Source: Kiritimatiellota bacterium B12222 (lineage in GTDB: Bacteria > Verrucomicrobiota > Kiritimatiellia > SS1-B-03-39 > UBA6053). From it: a DNA stretch of 64,000 nucleotides. Under the pieces are notes generated by a model. The model was not told the DNA's origin. It saw only the letters and a list, made by a program, of their open reading frames with translations, and did not search any database. The position numbers were made by a program, and so were the translations under genes. Where the stretch lies: the NCBI GenBank assembly GCA_029719485.1, contig CP120722.1, positions 2,356,001 to 2,420,000 on the forward strand, in the 5' to 3' direction. Below, piece by piece: positions 24,592 through 32,898 of the stretch (position 1 is its first letter; every line of letters starts with the position of its first letter).

Positions 24592-27500
24592 GAGGAGGTT
24601 TCCTTTCGGGTGGTGAATGTATGTTTCATCTCTGCAACCGTGCAGAAAAGTGTGGGGACAACAAAGGCGGTGGTGAGTGCCAGTAACATGCCTCCAAATG
24701 AGGGAATGGCCATGGGGACCATAATGTCTGATCCGCGTCCCACAGAGCTAAGTACCGGAAGTAAAGCCAAGAGGGTGGTGGCGCTGGTCATCATGGCTGG
24801 GCGTACCCGACGCGACCCGGCTTGCACGGTGGCTTTTCGAATTTCCGCAATACTTTGGGGGCTTCGCTCTTTAAAACTTTGTTGAAGGTAGGTGCAGAAC
24901 AACACCCCGTCATCGGTGGCAATGCCGAAGAGGGCAAGAAAACCGACCCAAACGGCGACACTTAAATTGATGGGGCCCATTTGGAAAAGTTCCCTTACGT
25001 TATGTCCGAATACACTGAAGTCTAAAAACCATGGCTGTCCGTAGAACCAAATCAGAATAAACCCACCGGACCATGCGAACAGAATACCGCTAAAGACCAT
25101 CAGGGTTTCGGGAATGTGTTTAAATTGAAAATACAGAATCAACCAAATGGCAAACAGAGCCAAAGGCAGTACAATGGTCAGACGCTTTTCTGCGCGAACC
25201 TGATTTTCATAACTACCGGTAAATTGATAACTCACGCCCGCAGGGATACTCAACTCTCCGCTTTTGATTTTATCTTGGAGGTAGGCCTGAGCCTGTTCCA
25301 CCACTTCGACTTCTGCAAAGCCTGCTTTTTTATCAAAGATGACGTACCCGATTAGAAAAGTATCTTCGCTTTTGATGACTTGTGGGCCACGTTCATAGGC
25401 GATTTTAGACAATTCTTTCAAGGGTATTTGGGTGCCATCGGGTGCGGCAATCAGAATATTTTCAATCTCTTCAAAGCTGTCACGTAATTCCCGCTGATAA
25501 CGGACACGAACAGGATAGCGTTCACGTCCTTCCACGGTTTGGGTCAGCGTTTTGCCTCCGATGGCTACTTCGATCACATCTTGAACGGTTTTTATTTTAA
25601 TGCCGTATCGCGCGATGGCTTTACGATCAATTTCAATTTCCACATAGGGTTTTCCTACAATGCGATCCGCAAATACGGCCTCAGATTTAATCGAGGGAAC
25701 TTGCTTAAGCAAACGTTCCATTTCCAAAGAGACGGATTCTAATGTTTCCAAATCTGGACCAAATACTTTCATGCCCATGGGGGCGCGCATGCCACTTTGC
25801 AACATCACAATTCGTGCGGCAATGGGTTGTAGTTTAGGGGCCGAGGTGGTGCCCGGTACTTTGGCTGCGGCTACAATTTCATTCCAAATGTCATCTGGAC
25901 TTTTAATATGATCTCGCCACTGACGGAAAGGTCGTCCACCCCGTTTGGGAATCAATTCGCCGTCGGCGTCTCGTTTGAATTCTCCGCTTGGTTTATCGAT
26001 TTCAAAAGTGAGCACATGACCTTGTTCATCCGAAACATATTCCGATTTGTAACTGATCACAGTCTCAATCATAGAAATGGGCGCCGGATCAAGAGGACTT
26101 TCCACTCGTCCCATTTTCCCTACGGCCAGCTCCACTTCAGGAATGGCATTGATGGCCATATCTTGTTTTTGAATAACATCTAAAACTTCCCCCATGGAGG
26201 CATGAGGCATGGTGGTGGGCATCAGGAGAAAAGAACCCTCGTCGAGGTCGGGCATAAATTCTTTTCCTAGACCTGGAAAGGCGTGGCTCGCCGATACGAA
26301 GGGGGAGCTGTTTTGTATCCATTGTGGCATCCACGAAAACAGGGATCCCCAACCTAACCAAATGGTTAATCCAAAGCTTACCACTAAAACACAACTACTT
26401 AGAAATAGGGTTTTGAACGCTAAGACGACTGTTAACATGCGAGGGTAAAAATGAATAAACAAATGGATGCCCCCCAGCATGCACCCCACGGTGAGAAACA
26501 CAAAGATCAGGTTTTGACTCAGATATTCTGGACCTAAAGGTTTCCAGTCCTTGGCTAACAGAATGACCACCAGTAACACCGAAACCACCAACAGGATCCA
26601 GCGAAACCACTGTTTCACTTTTTTATGACGAAGGATCTTTTTATGTGTGGGATTCTTTTGGGTTAAGAGCACGAGTGCCAGAGGAGGGATCACGGTTAAG
26701 GCAATCACAATGGAACCGACCAACGCAAAGGTTTTGGTATAAGCGAGCGGTTTGAATAATTTTCCTTCTGCGGCCACCATGGTGAACACAGGAAGAAAAC
26801 TAATAATGGTGGTGGTGACGGCGGTGGTGATGGCGCCTCCTACTTCGGAACAGGCGCGATAGACGACTTCGAGTCGTTGTTCTTTTGGGTCCGCTTCGTC
26901 TAGATGTTTGAGGATATTTTCGACCAAAACCACGCCCATATCGACAATGGTGCCAATGGCAATGGCAATCCCCGAAAGGGCCACCACGTTGGCATCGACT
27001 TTAAAGAGTTTCATGCCGATGAAGGCAAATAAAACGGCCAAAGGAAGAATAGCCGAAATTAAGGCTGCGGAACGTAGATGAAGCACCATAAGGACCACCA
27101 CAAGGATGGTGATTAACATCTGCTGACCTACCGCATCTTCTAGAGTGCCTAAGGTTTCATGAATGAGTTCACTTCGATCGTAAAAAGGGACCAGTTCTAC
27201 CTGACTTATGGTGCCATCGGCCAAGGTTTTTTGAGGGAGGCCTGGACTGATTTCATTTATTTTTTCTTTGATCCGCTCAATGGCGGCAAGGGGATTTTCT
27301 CCATAGCGGGTGACCACCACGCCGCCTACGGCTTCGGCACCAGCTTTGTCTAACGCTCCTCTGCGTAGTGCGGGACCAAATTCGATCTCCGCGACTTGAT
27401 CTAAGGTGATGGGGACATTGTCACGTGAGGTAATCACCGTTTGTCGCAGATCATCGAGGTTTTTGATGAAACCTACGCCACGTATTACATACTCCACCGC

Positions 27501-28229
27501 ATTGATTTCGATGCTGCGTGCTCCCACATCCAGATTGCTGTTTTTAACTGATTCAAATACTTCAGCCAACGAAATGTCATAAATACGGAGAGCTGCGGGA
27601 TCTACATCGATTTGGTATTCTTTTACAAAACCACCAATGGAAGCGACCTCCGAAACGCCATCGACCCCTTGTAAGGCATAACGCACATACCAATCCTGTA
27701 CGCTGCGTAATTCCTGTAAATCCCATCCCCCAGTGGGATTTCCATCAGGATCACGACCTTCAAGTGTATACCAGAATACCTGACCTAACGCGGTGGCGTC
27801 GGGACCTAGAGTAGGGGAGACTCCTGCAGGTAATGTTCCCGCAGGTAAACTATTTAGTTTCTCTAAAATACGACTACGGGTCCAATAAAACTCCGCATCT
27901 TCTTTGAAAATAATGTAGATAGATGAAAATCCAAACATCGAATAACTGCGTACGGTTTTGACCTGAGGAATCCCGAGTAACGCGGTGGTGAGGGGATAAG
28001 AAATTTGGTCTTCAATATCTTGAGGAGAACGTCCCATCCATTCGGTAAATACAATTTGTTGATTCTCGCCTATGTCTGGAATCGCATCGACGGGCACGGG
28101 ATCGCGGGGAAGGTGGTCAAATTCCCAATCGAAAGGAGCCACCATGAGTCCCCACAAGATTAGCCCAATGGTAAACAGAAGTACCACTAGTTTATTTTCC
28201 AGACAGAAGCGTATAAGTCTATTGATCAT
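24588..28229 (-). CDS. cusA: Heavy-metal RND efflux pump, CusA/CzcA family
   Basis: 1213 residues, at the long end for heavy-metal RND pumps. An N-terminal helix is followed by the porter domains (QIVFTEWMGRSPQDIEDQISYPLTTAL) and the membrane motif GIAIAIGTIVDMGVVLVEN, whose acidic residues carry the proton relay. The region between the two halves is extended by about five extra hydrophobic segments (residues ~520-660). MPTTMPHASMGEV and MLQSGMRAPMGMKVFG place Met residues where CusA/SilA pumps use them for monovalent copper or silver, although the operon's sensor looks nickel/cobalt-like. Substrate is thus uncertain. Forms a tripartite exporter with the next two upstream genes. Confidence 0.9.
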   Translation of the reverse strand: MINRLIRFCLENKLVVLLFTIGLILWGLMVAPFDWEFDHLPRDPVPVDAIPDIGENQQIVFTEWMGRSPQDIEDQISYPLTTALLGIPQVKTVRSYSMFGFSSIYIIFKEDAEFYWTRSRILEKLNSLPAGTLPAGVSPTLGPDATALGQVFWYTLEGRDPDGNPTGGWDLQELRSVQDWYVRYALQGVDGVSEVASIGGFVKEYQIDVDPAALRIYDISLAEVFESVKNSNLDVGARSIEINAVEYVIRGVGFIKNLDDLRQTVITSRDNVPITLDQVAEIEFGPALRRGALDKAGAEAVGGVVVTRYGENPLAAIERIKEKINEISPGLPQKTLADGTISQVELVPFYDRSELIHETLGTLEDAVGQQMLITILVVVLMVLHLRSAALISAILPLAVLFAFIGMKLFKVDANVVALSGIAIAIGTIVDMGVVLVENILKHLDEADPKEQRLEVVYRACSEVGGAITTAVTTTIISFLPVFTMVAAEGKLFKPLAYTKTFALVGSIVIALTVIPPLALVLLTQKNPTHKKILRHKKVKQWFRWILLVVSVLLVVILLAKDWKPLGPEYLSQNLIFVFLTVGCMLGGIHLFIHFYPRMLTVVLAFKTLFLSSCVLVVSFGLTIWLGWGSLFSWMPQWIQNSSPFVSASHAFPGLGKEFMPDLDEGSFLLMPTTMPHASMGEVLDVIQKQDMAINAIPEVELAVGKMGRVESPLDPAPISMIETVISYKSEYVSDEQGHVLTFEIDKPSGEFKRDADGELIPKRGGRPFRQWRDHIKSPDDIWNEIVAAAKVPGTTSAPKLQPIAARIVMLQSGMRAPMGMKVFGPDLETLESVSLEMERLLKQVPSIKSEAVFADRIVGKPYVEIEIDRKAIARYGIKIKTVQDVIEVAIGGKTLTQTVEGRERYPVRVRYQRELRDSFEEIENILIAAPDGTQIPLKELSKIAYERGPQVIKSEDTFLIGYVIFDKKAGFAEVEVVEQAQAYLQDKIKSGELSIPAGVSYQFTGSYENQVRAEKRLTIVLPLALFAIWLILYFQFKHIPETLMVFSGILFAWSGGFILIWFYGQPWFLDFSVFGHNVRELFQMGPINLSVAVWVGFLALFGIATDDGVLFCTYLQQSFKERSPQSIAEIRKATVQAGSRRVRPAMMTSATTLLALLPVLSSVGRGSDIMVPMAIPSFGGMLLALTTAFVVPTLFCTVAEMKHTFTTRKETSS

Positions 28230-28250
28230 GATATGTATAGGCTGCTAACT

Positions 28251-30086
28251 TTATTTGCCGAATGTTTCGGTGATCTCTCCGCAAGAGAGCATGGCGGAAC
28301 CGAAGTAGGGGTTTCTTAATTCATCTGTTGCTTGCAACCAGTCCGCTCCGGTATTTCCATAGACCATAGGGCAATTCATACGGTAAAGAGGCTGGATCTC
28401 TTGGGCAGGGCTGTCTGCAATTGCGGCAATAAATGCCTGGGATAAATGGTCGAAGTAGGGTTTGCGAAAGCTGTCGATATTTTCGGCTGCGGTCATATGG
28501 TGTAGCAATTCAGATAAGGCCCCGCGGTGTCCTGTGAGTTCCATCATTGCTTTCGCCTGAGCTTTTGCCTTCGGTAATTCATCCTGACTTAACGCAGTTT
28601 GCATCTTCAAATAGAAGGGAAGTAATTTCTCTAGGTCTTCGATGTTTATCTGGGGCATGAGATTGGAACCTGCATGAGGATCGGTTGTGGAGTGAAGACT
28701 TTCGCTTTGGGGATTCATCATGCTGGGTTTGGCTTGAATCTGTAACGAACTATCTATTTTGAATGCCCCATGAGTGACCACCCGTTCGCCTTCTTGTAAG
28801 CCTGAGACGACCACATACATGTCGCCTGCTTTTGGTCCCAACACAATTTCACGTCCTTCAAATTGAGGATGTTCGGTATGTACACTTTCTACATAAACCA
28901 CCGCACGTTTCCCTGTGCGAAGGACCGCAGAGGAGGGGATGACTAGGGGGGCTGATTCTGGATGTTCATTTACATATCCCAATGTTTCAGCCGGAACCAA
29001 ATCCATCCCGCAAACATCGCATTCCCCCGGTCCGTCTTTTACAATTTCCGGATGCATAGGACTAATCCATTTTCCTGCAAATTCGGGAATGTAAACTTGT
29101 CCGGCCTGAGCCATGAGCATTTGAACCTCACCTTTGGCGAACATGCCAGGCTTTAAGTCTCTCTCTTGATTGTCCACATTTACACGAATCGTAACCGTTC
29201 TGGTTTTCCGGTTTACTTCGGGTTCGATAAATACAATTTTCCCGCTAAATGATTTTCCAGGAAAAGCTTCTACGCTAAAGTTCACCTCTTGACCGTAACG
29301 CAACCAGGTTAGCTCCGATTCATAGGCATCCATATTGAGCCATAAGGAGCTAAGATCAACAATGCGGAAGAGCGATTCACCGGTTTTGATGTAGTCGCCT
29401 TCCTTTACATTTTTCGTGATCACGACACCTCCCATAGGGGCTTTAAGGATGAAATGATCCGAAGGTTCACCGTTCTCGAGGATGGCATCGATCTGATCGG
29501 GTAATAGATCCCATAACCGAAGTTTTTCACGGGCAGCTTTGCTGATGCTACTCCCCGGATTGCTGTGAACCGAACTTAGAAATTCCCGTTGAGCGGACAA
29601 GAGTTCGGGACTATAGACGTCTGCAAGGTGGTCTCCTTTTTTTACGGTGATACCTGTGTAATTCACAAAAAGTTGATCGATCCGTGCTGGAAATCTGGCG
29701 GTAATCGATTTCACCTTGGTTTCATCATAATCGAGTTTGCCCACCAAACGGACGGTCGCTTCTGGATAGGCTCGCATGACTTCCGTGGTTTGTATTTCCG
29801 CTAAGGCGATCGCACTTTTGCTCATTTTTAATGTGCGGGGACCCGTATCGGAATCGGCATCGCTTTCTAAGGGGATGAGGTCCATACCGCAAATCGGACA
29901 ACTCCCCGGTTCCGTTTGTTGGATTTGCGGATGCATGGAACAGGTCCAAATCGTATGCGCTTCTGTTAAGATGGGAACTGCGGACTCGTGGTCACGATCT
30001 GTAGTTACCGGGAGGACATAACGCCCGAGGAAAAGTCCCAAGCTCAAGAGGACGGCCATGATGGATATTGATTTCATTTTTTTCAT
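28251..30086 (-). CDS. cusB: Heavy-metal RND membrane fusion protein, CusB type
   Basis: About 611 residues from MKKMKSISIMAVLLSLGLFL; the start overlaps the cusC stop (ATGA) and has a GGAG site. Order: membrane anchor; heavy-metal-binding domain WTCSMHPQIQQTEPGSCPICGMDLIP (the classical pattern of CusB and Cop proteins, residues ~50-75); barrel-sandwich/lipoyl domain with alpha hairpin (~110-240); beta barrel; a second, inserted metal-binding domain WISPMHPEIVKDGPGECDVCGMDLVP near 345; and a C-terminal DUF3347-like domain (~480-611). It is a three-module metal scavenger and adaptor linking CusA to CusC in the periplasm. Confidence 0.9.
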   Translation of the reverse strand: MKKMKSISIMAVLLSLGLFLGRYVLPVTTDRDHESAVPILTEAHTIWTCSMHPQIQQTEPGSCPICGMDLIPLESDADSDTGPRTLKMSKSAIALAEIQTTEVMRAYPEATVRLVGKLDYDETKVKSITARFPARIDQLFVNYTGITVKKGDHLADVYSPELLSAQREFLSSVHSNPGSSISKAAREKLRLWDLLPDQIDAILENGEPSDHFILKAPMGGVVITKNVKEGDYIKTGESLFRIVDLSSLWLNMDAYESELTWLRYGQEVNFSVEAFPGKSFSGKIVFIEPEVNRKTRTVTIRVNVDNQERDLKPGMFAKGEVQMLMAQAGQVYIPEFAGKWISPMHPEIVKDGPGECDVCGMDLVPAETLGYVNEHPESAPLVIPSSAVLRTGKRAVVYVESVHTEHPQFEGREIVLGPKAGDMYVVVSGLQEGERVVTHGAFKIDSSLQIQAKPSMMNPQSESLHSTTDPHAGSNLMPQINIEDLEKLLPFYLKMQTALSQDELPKAKAQAKAMMELTGHRGALSELLHHMTAAENIDSFRKPYFDHLSQAFIAAIADSPAQEIQPLYRMNCPMVYGNTGADWLQATDELRNPYFGSAMLSCGEITETFGK

Positions 30087-31351
30087 AAATTTACTCCGTC
30101 GAGAGGATGGTTTACCAGAGTTTGAATCCGGATACGTTGTTGCCAAGCATCAGAGACCGCTCGCCAGTAAAGCAATTGCAATTCAAGCAGTGACCGTTCG
30201 CTATCGATGACCTCTAAAATGCCGGTTTGATCTACTTCATAGGCCCGGAAACTATTGTCCACCGATTGCTGGGCCAGGTCTAAAAGATCGTCGCCATATA
30301 AGATTAATCGACGTTGAGCATCGTTGAGAAGGGTCAGTGAGGCTGTGAGTTCAGCCTTCAACATATTTTGTTTTTGTCGTAGTTCTTGTTCCGAAGCATT
30401 GAGGTTTTCTTGTGCCTCTGCCCGGGTGGCTTTATTTTTATTCCACCACAGAGGGATGCTGATTCCTGCGGTGACGCCCCAAGCGTCTTGTCCTGAATCC
30501 ATGGGCGGAGGGGACATTTCTGAATCCCCAATTTGCATATAATTTACCCCTAGAACTACATCAGGATAGCGTTCTAAATCCGCTAGAGTTTTACGGGCTT
30601 CTGCAGAAATGATTTTTTGTTCCAGCATGTGTAGGGCTGGATTTTCACGGAGGAGATCTGCTTGAAGCTTTTCAGGATTCAAGCTGAGGAGTTGTGTTTC
30701 GTCTACCATCGGCCAAGGTAAAAGATCCCCCTCAGGTAGCGCCAGCATGGCTTTTAAAGTGGCTGAGAGGGCCACCTGTTTTTGCGCAAGCGATTGCAAG
30801 CGGTCGTCTGTTTTACCTATTTCCACCTTTAGACGTAACAGGCTGTTGAGGCTGGCTCCTGCTTTTACCCGCGTTTCCGCAATGGGTTCGATACTTTTTA
30901 ATAAGGCAAGGTTCTCACGGGTGATGTGTAAGGCCTGTTGAAGGTAAGCGTATTCATAAAACAGCGTACTTACTTCTCTTACCAACCGTAGTTGACGATT
31001 TTGATAAGCAAACCACAGAGCCTCTGCCTCTGCCGAGGCTGCCCATTCACGATGTTTAATTTTGCCAAACCAAGGGATGCGTTGATTGAAGACTACTGCA
31101 TTTTCTTGCGGACCGGTACGGGTTTGGATGGGTTCCACAAAATGAGTGACCTGCAACATGGGATCCGGCAGTGCCGACATTTGGGGGATCCGTTGTTTCG
31201 CGGCCTGATAGCGATGTTCAAATTGCTGGAGGTCAGGATTTGCGGACAATGCTCGTTGCAGGTAGTCTTCGAGTTTGTTTCCCTTCAAGCTTTCCTCTGC
31301 GAAAAGGGCGGGAGCTGATAATCCAATCAATAGTAAGATAAAGCGTTGCAT
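30083..31351 (-). CDS. cusC: Outer membrane factor of the metal efflux system, CusC/TolC family
   Basis: 422 residues with signal peptide MQRFILLLIGLSAPALFA. Two outer-membrane-efflux repeats: residues ~25-210 (LQQFEHRYQAAKQRIPQMSALPDPML) and ~220-420 (NLNASEQELRQKQNMLKAELTASLTLLNDAQRRL), ending in AYEVDQTGILEVIDSERSLLELQLLYW, typical of CusC/CzcC. It forms the channel for the pump. A promoter-like motif lies 10 bases before its ATG, matching one before the regulatory genes, so pump genes can be induced separately. Confidence 0.88.
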   Translation of the reverse strand: MQRFILLLIGLSAPALFAEESLKGNKLEDYLQRALSANPDLQQFEHRYQAAKQRIPQMSALPDPMLQVTHFVEPIQTRTGPQENAVVFNQRIPWFGKIKHREWAASAEAEALWFAYQNRQLRLVREVSTLFYEYAYLQQALHITRENLALLKSIEPIAETRVKAGASLNSLLRLKVEIGKTDDRLQSLAQKQVALSATLKAMLALPEGDLLPWPMVDETQLLSLNPEKLQADLLRENPALHMLEQKIISAEARKTLADLERYPDVVLGVNYMQIGDSEMSPPPMDSGQDAWGVTAGISIPLWWNKNKATRAEAQENLNASEQELRQKQNMLKAELTASLTLLNDAQRRLILYGDDLLDLAQQSVDNSFRAYEVDQTGILEVIDSERSLLELQLLYWRAVSDAWQQRIRIQTLVNHPLDGVNL

Positions 31352-31361
31352 AGACCCTTAC

Positions 31362-31386
31362 AACGCAGGGTTTGACGGGAACCCTT
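31362..31386 (-). promoter_or_regulatory. Candidate ECF sigma promoter in front of cusC
   Basis: Minus strand reads AAGGGTT, 14 bases, then CGTT, ending 10 bases before the cusC ATG. The same elements with the same 14-base spacer and the same 10-base distance to the start occur before the first regulatory gene at 32765-32789. A -35/-10 pair for the operon's own ECF sigma factor is the natural reading, but it leaves a very short leader. Confidence 0.55.
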
Positions 31387-31404
31387 AACTTATTTGCAAA
31401 AAAC

Positions 31405-31977
31405 TTAGCCTAATTGTTCTCGGAGCAATTTACGGGCCCGGTAAATACGGGTTTCCACGGCTTTACGGTTGGTTTTAAGCAGATCGGCACAGGCATCGTA
31501 ACTATGATCTTCCAACACACAAAAGATAAAGGGGACTTTCAGGCGGTGTGGCAGGGCATCAATCGCTGATTCGATGATGAGGAGGGATTCTCGGGTCATA
31601 GCCGCCGCTTCTGGGGTAGGAGCCTCCGCTTCGACGATATCGAGTAAGCGAAACTTTTTCTCTGCTCCTAAAGGTTGGTCGAGGGAGCACTCGTCTTTTC
31701 TCTTTTTGTTTTTTCGCAAAAAATCACGGCAGAGATTACCGGCAATGCTATACATCCAGGTGCTGACTTTTGCCTTAGGTTTAAAACGAGATGCATGTTG
31801 AAAGACCCGCAAAAAGCATTGTTCCGTGAGCTCGTTGGCATCTTCCTGATTACGGACAAAGCGGTAGACGAAACGATAAAGTCCTTCACGGTGACGGGAC
31901 ATCATCATGAGGAGACCTTGTTCCTCTCCCTGCTGCATGAGGCGCAGGGCCTCTAAATCGGGGTCGATTGAATCCAT
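31405..31977 (-). CDS. ECF sigma-70 factor (CnrH-like position)
   Basis: 190 residues. Region 2 is clear: YRFVYRFVRNQEDANELTEQCFLRVFQHASRFKPKAKVSTWMYSIAGNLCRDFLRK, the core- and -10-binding part. Region 4 reads IDALPHRLKVPFIFCVLEDHSYDACADLLKTNRKAVETRIYRARKLLRE, a helix-turn-helix for the -35 element. No extra C-terminal domain is present. It sits immediately after the CnrX-like sensor (7-base gap) and before the pump genes, as CnrH does in cnrYXH-CBA. It should be released from the membrane when metal is sensed. Confidence 0.9.
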   Translation of the reverse strand: MDSIDPDLEALRLMQQGEEQGLLMMMSRHREGLYRFVYRFVRNQEDANELTEQCFLRVFQHASRFKPKAKVSTWMYSIAGNLCRDFLRKNKKRKDECSLDQPLGAEKKFRLLDIVEAEAPTPEAAAMTRESLLIIESAIDALPHRLKVPFIFCVLEDHSYDACADLLKTNRKAVETRIYRARKLLREQLG

Positions 31978-31984
31978 TCAGATT

Positions 31985-32437
31985 TTACTCGGGCACGCTA
32001 AGAGCTTGCACGGCGATGGCGCGAAGTTGTTCCTGCTTTTCAGGCGGAAGTACGTCGAGCATCTGATAAAAGTGAATGATCGAAAGTTTTTGGAGCTGTC
32101 CATGAACGTTGTGAAGTTCGTGGATTTGACTTTCGACGGTTGCGTCCCATTGATTTTGGGTGACCAGTAATCCTGCCAATTTATCAATTTGTTGATTAAA
32201 TTCAACGAGGAGGGCGGCACGTTCGTTTTGGTAGTCGGCTTCAAACCGTGAGATGCTGGCACTTTCGGCTTCTGACAAGGATAATTCTTGATGGAGCCAA
32301 TGATGTCCTAGAGGCGCTGTATCCAGTTCTTTGGGCGTGATCTTTGTCCAACTTAAGGTGAGTAGAGAGGTGAGGATGCAAATGATTAGCAATAGAAATG
32401 CAAAGAGGGCCATATTTACTTTAGATGGAGAACTCAT
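31985..32437 (-). CDS. CnrX-like periplasmic metal sensor
   Basis: 150 residues: a membrane anchor at about 9-29 (MALFAFLLLIICILTSLLTLS) and a helical periplasmic domain of the heavy-metal resistance/CnrX fold. The residues corresponding to the CnrX nickel ligands are all present with identical spacing: His45 and His49 (HHWLH), Glu66, His122 and Met126 (HFYQM), against His42, His46, Glu63, His119 and Met123 in CnrX. It should bind metal in the periplasm and loosen the anti-sigma grip. ATG of this gene overlaps the anti-sigma stop by 4 bases. Confidence 0.85.
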   Translation of the reverse strand: MSSPSKVNMALFAFLLLIICILTSLLTLSWTKITPKELDTAPLGHHWLHQELSLSEAESASISRFEADYQNERAALLVEFNQQIDKLAGLLVTQNQWDATVESQIHELHNVHGQLQKLSIIHFYQMLDVLPPEKQEQLRAIAVQALSVPE

Positions 32438-32754
32438 CGTACGCTCCGTGCAGCAGGTTGAAGCGTAAGATTGTGAAATACATCAAAATCTAAGGCTTGG
32501 ATGGCGTATTGCCGTTGCGTAGCTTTTCTGTTTTGGGCACTGCTGAGGCTAAGGGTGGCTGTGGCCGTGAACAAGATCGCGATCATGGTAAAGGCCATGG
32601 CTGTACTCAGATTGAAAGGAAGTCGCGAGGGAGTTAGATCTTGTTGATGGAGTCGGATACGTCGCAAAACCTGAGCTTCCAAATTCTTTGGACAGCTAGG
32701 GATGTCGCGATGTTTAGCTAACTCAATATAAGGATCGGTCATATTTGCTTTCAT
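32434..32754 (-). CDS. Anti-sigma factor candidate (CnrY-like position)
   Basis: About 106 residues from the ATG at 32754; an ATG at 32742 is also possible, and a frame start at 32775 is excluded because it would precede the promoter-like motif. The N-terminal ~45 residues are cytoplasmic and polar (DPYIELAKHRDIPSCPKNLEAQVLRRIRLHQQDL), followed by one membrane helix (LSTAMAFTMIAILFTATATLSLSS) and a short periplasmic tail. Length, topology and position before the CnrX-like sensor and the sigma factor match CnrY, a membrane anti-sigma factor. Sequence similarity itself is too weak to prove it. Confidence 0.65.
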   Translation of the reverse strand: MKANMTDPYIELAKHRDIPSCPKNLEAQVLRRIRLHQQDLTPSRLPFNLSTAMAFTMIAILFTATATLSLSSAQNRKATQRQYAIQALDFDVFHNLTLQPAARSVR

Positions 32755-32764
32755 AATAACTACA

Positions 32765-32789
32765 AACGTAGGCAAAGGGATAAACCCTT
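32765..32789 (-). promoter_or_regulatory. Candidate ECF sigma promoter in front of the regulatory genes
   Basis: Minus strand reads AAGGGTT, 14 bases, CGTT, ending 10 bases before the ATG at 32754. It matches the element before cusC in sequence and spacing. Autoregulation by the operon's ECF sigma factor is the likely meaning. A third copy of the AAGGGTTTATCC part lies at 32887-32898, but with no CGTT at the right spacing. Confidence 0.55.
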
Positions 32790-32898
32790 ATAATTTTTGG
32801 ATATATTTTCGAGGCAAGGACGGATTACACAGCATGGGGGCGGCATATATAGGATCTGTGATGAGTGTAAACGCTTCTATATGAGTGGATAAACCCTT

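Noticed and set aside
32887..32898. Third copy of the metal-operon promoter motif
   Set aside because: AAGGGTTTATCC is present, but the CGTT element lies 18 bases from AAGGGTT instead of 14, and it is more than 100 bases from the gene.
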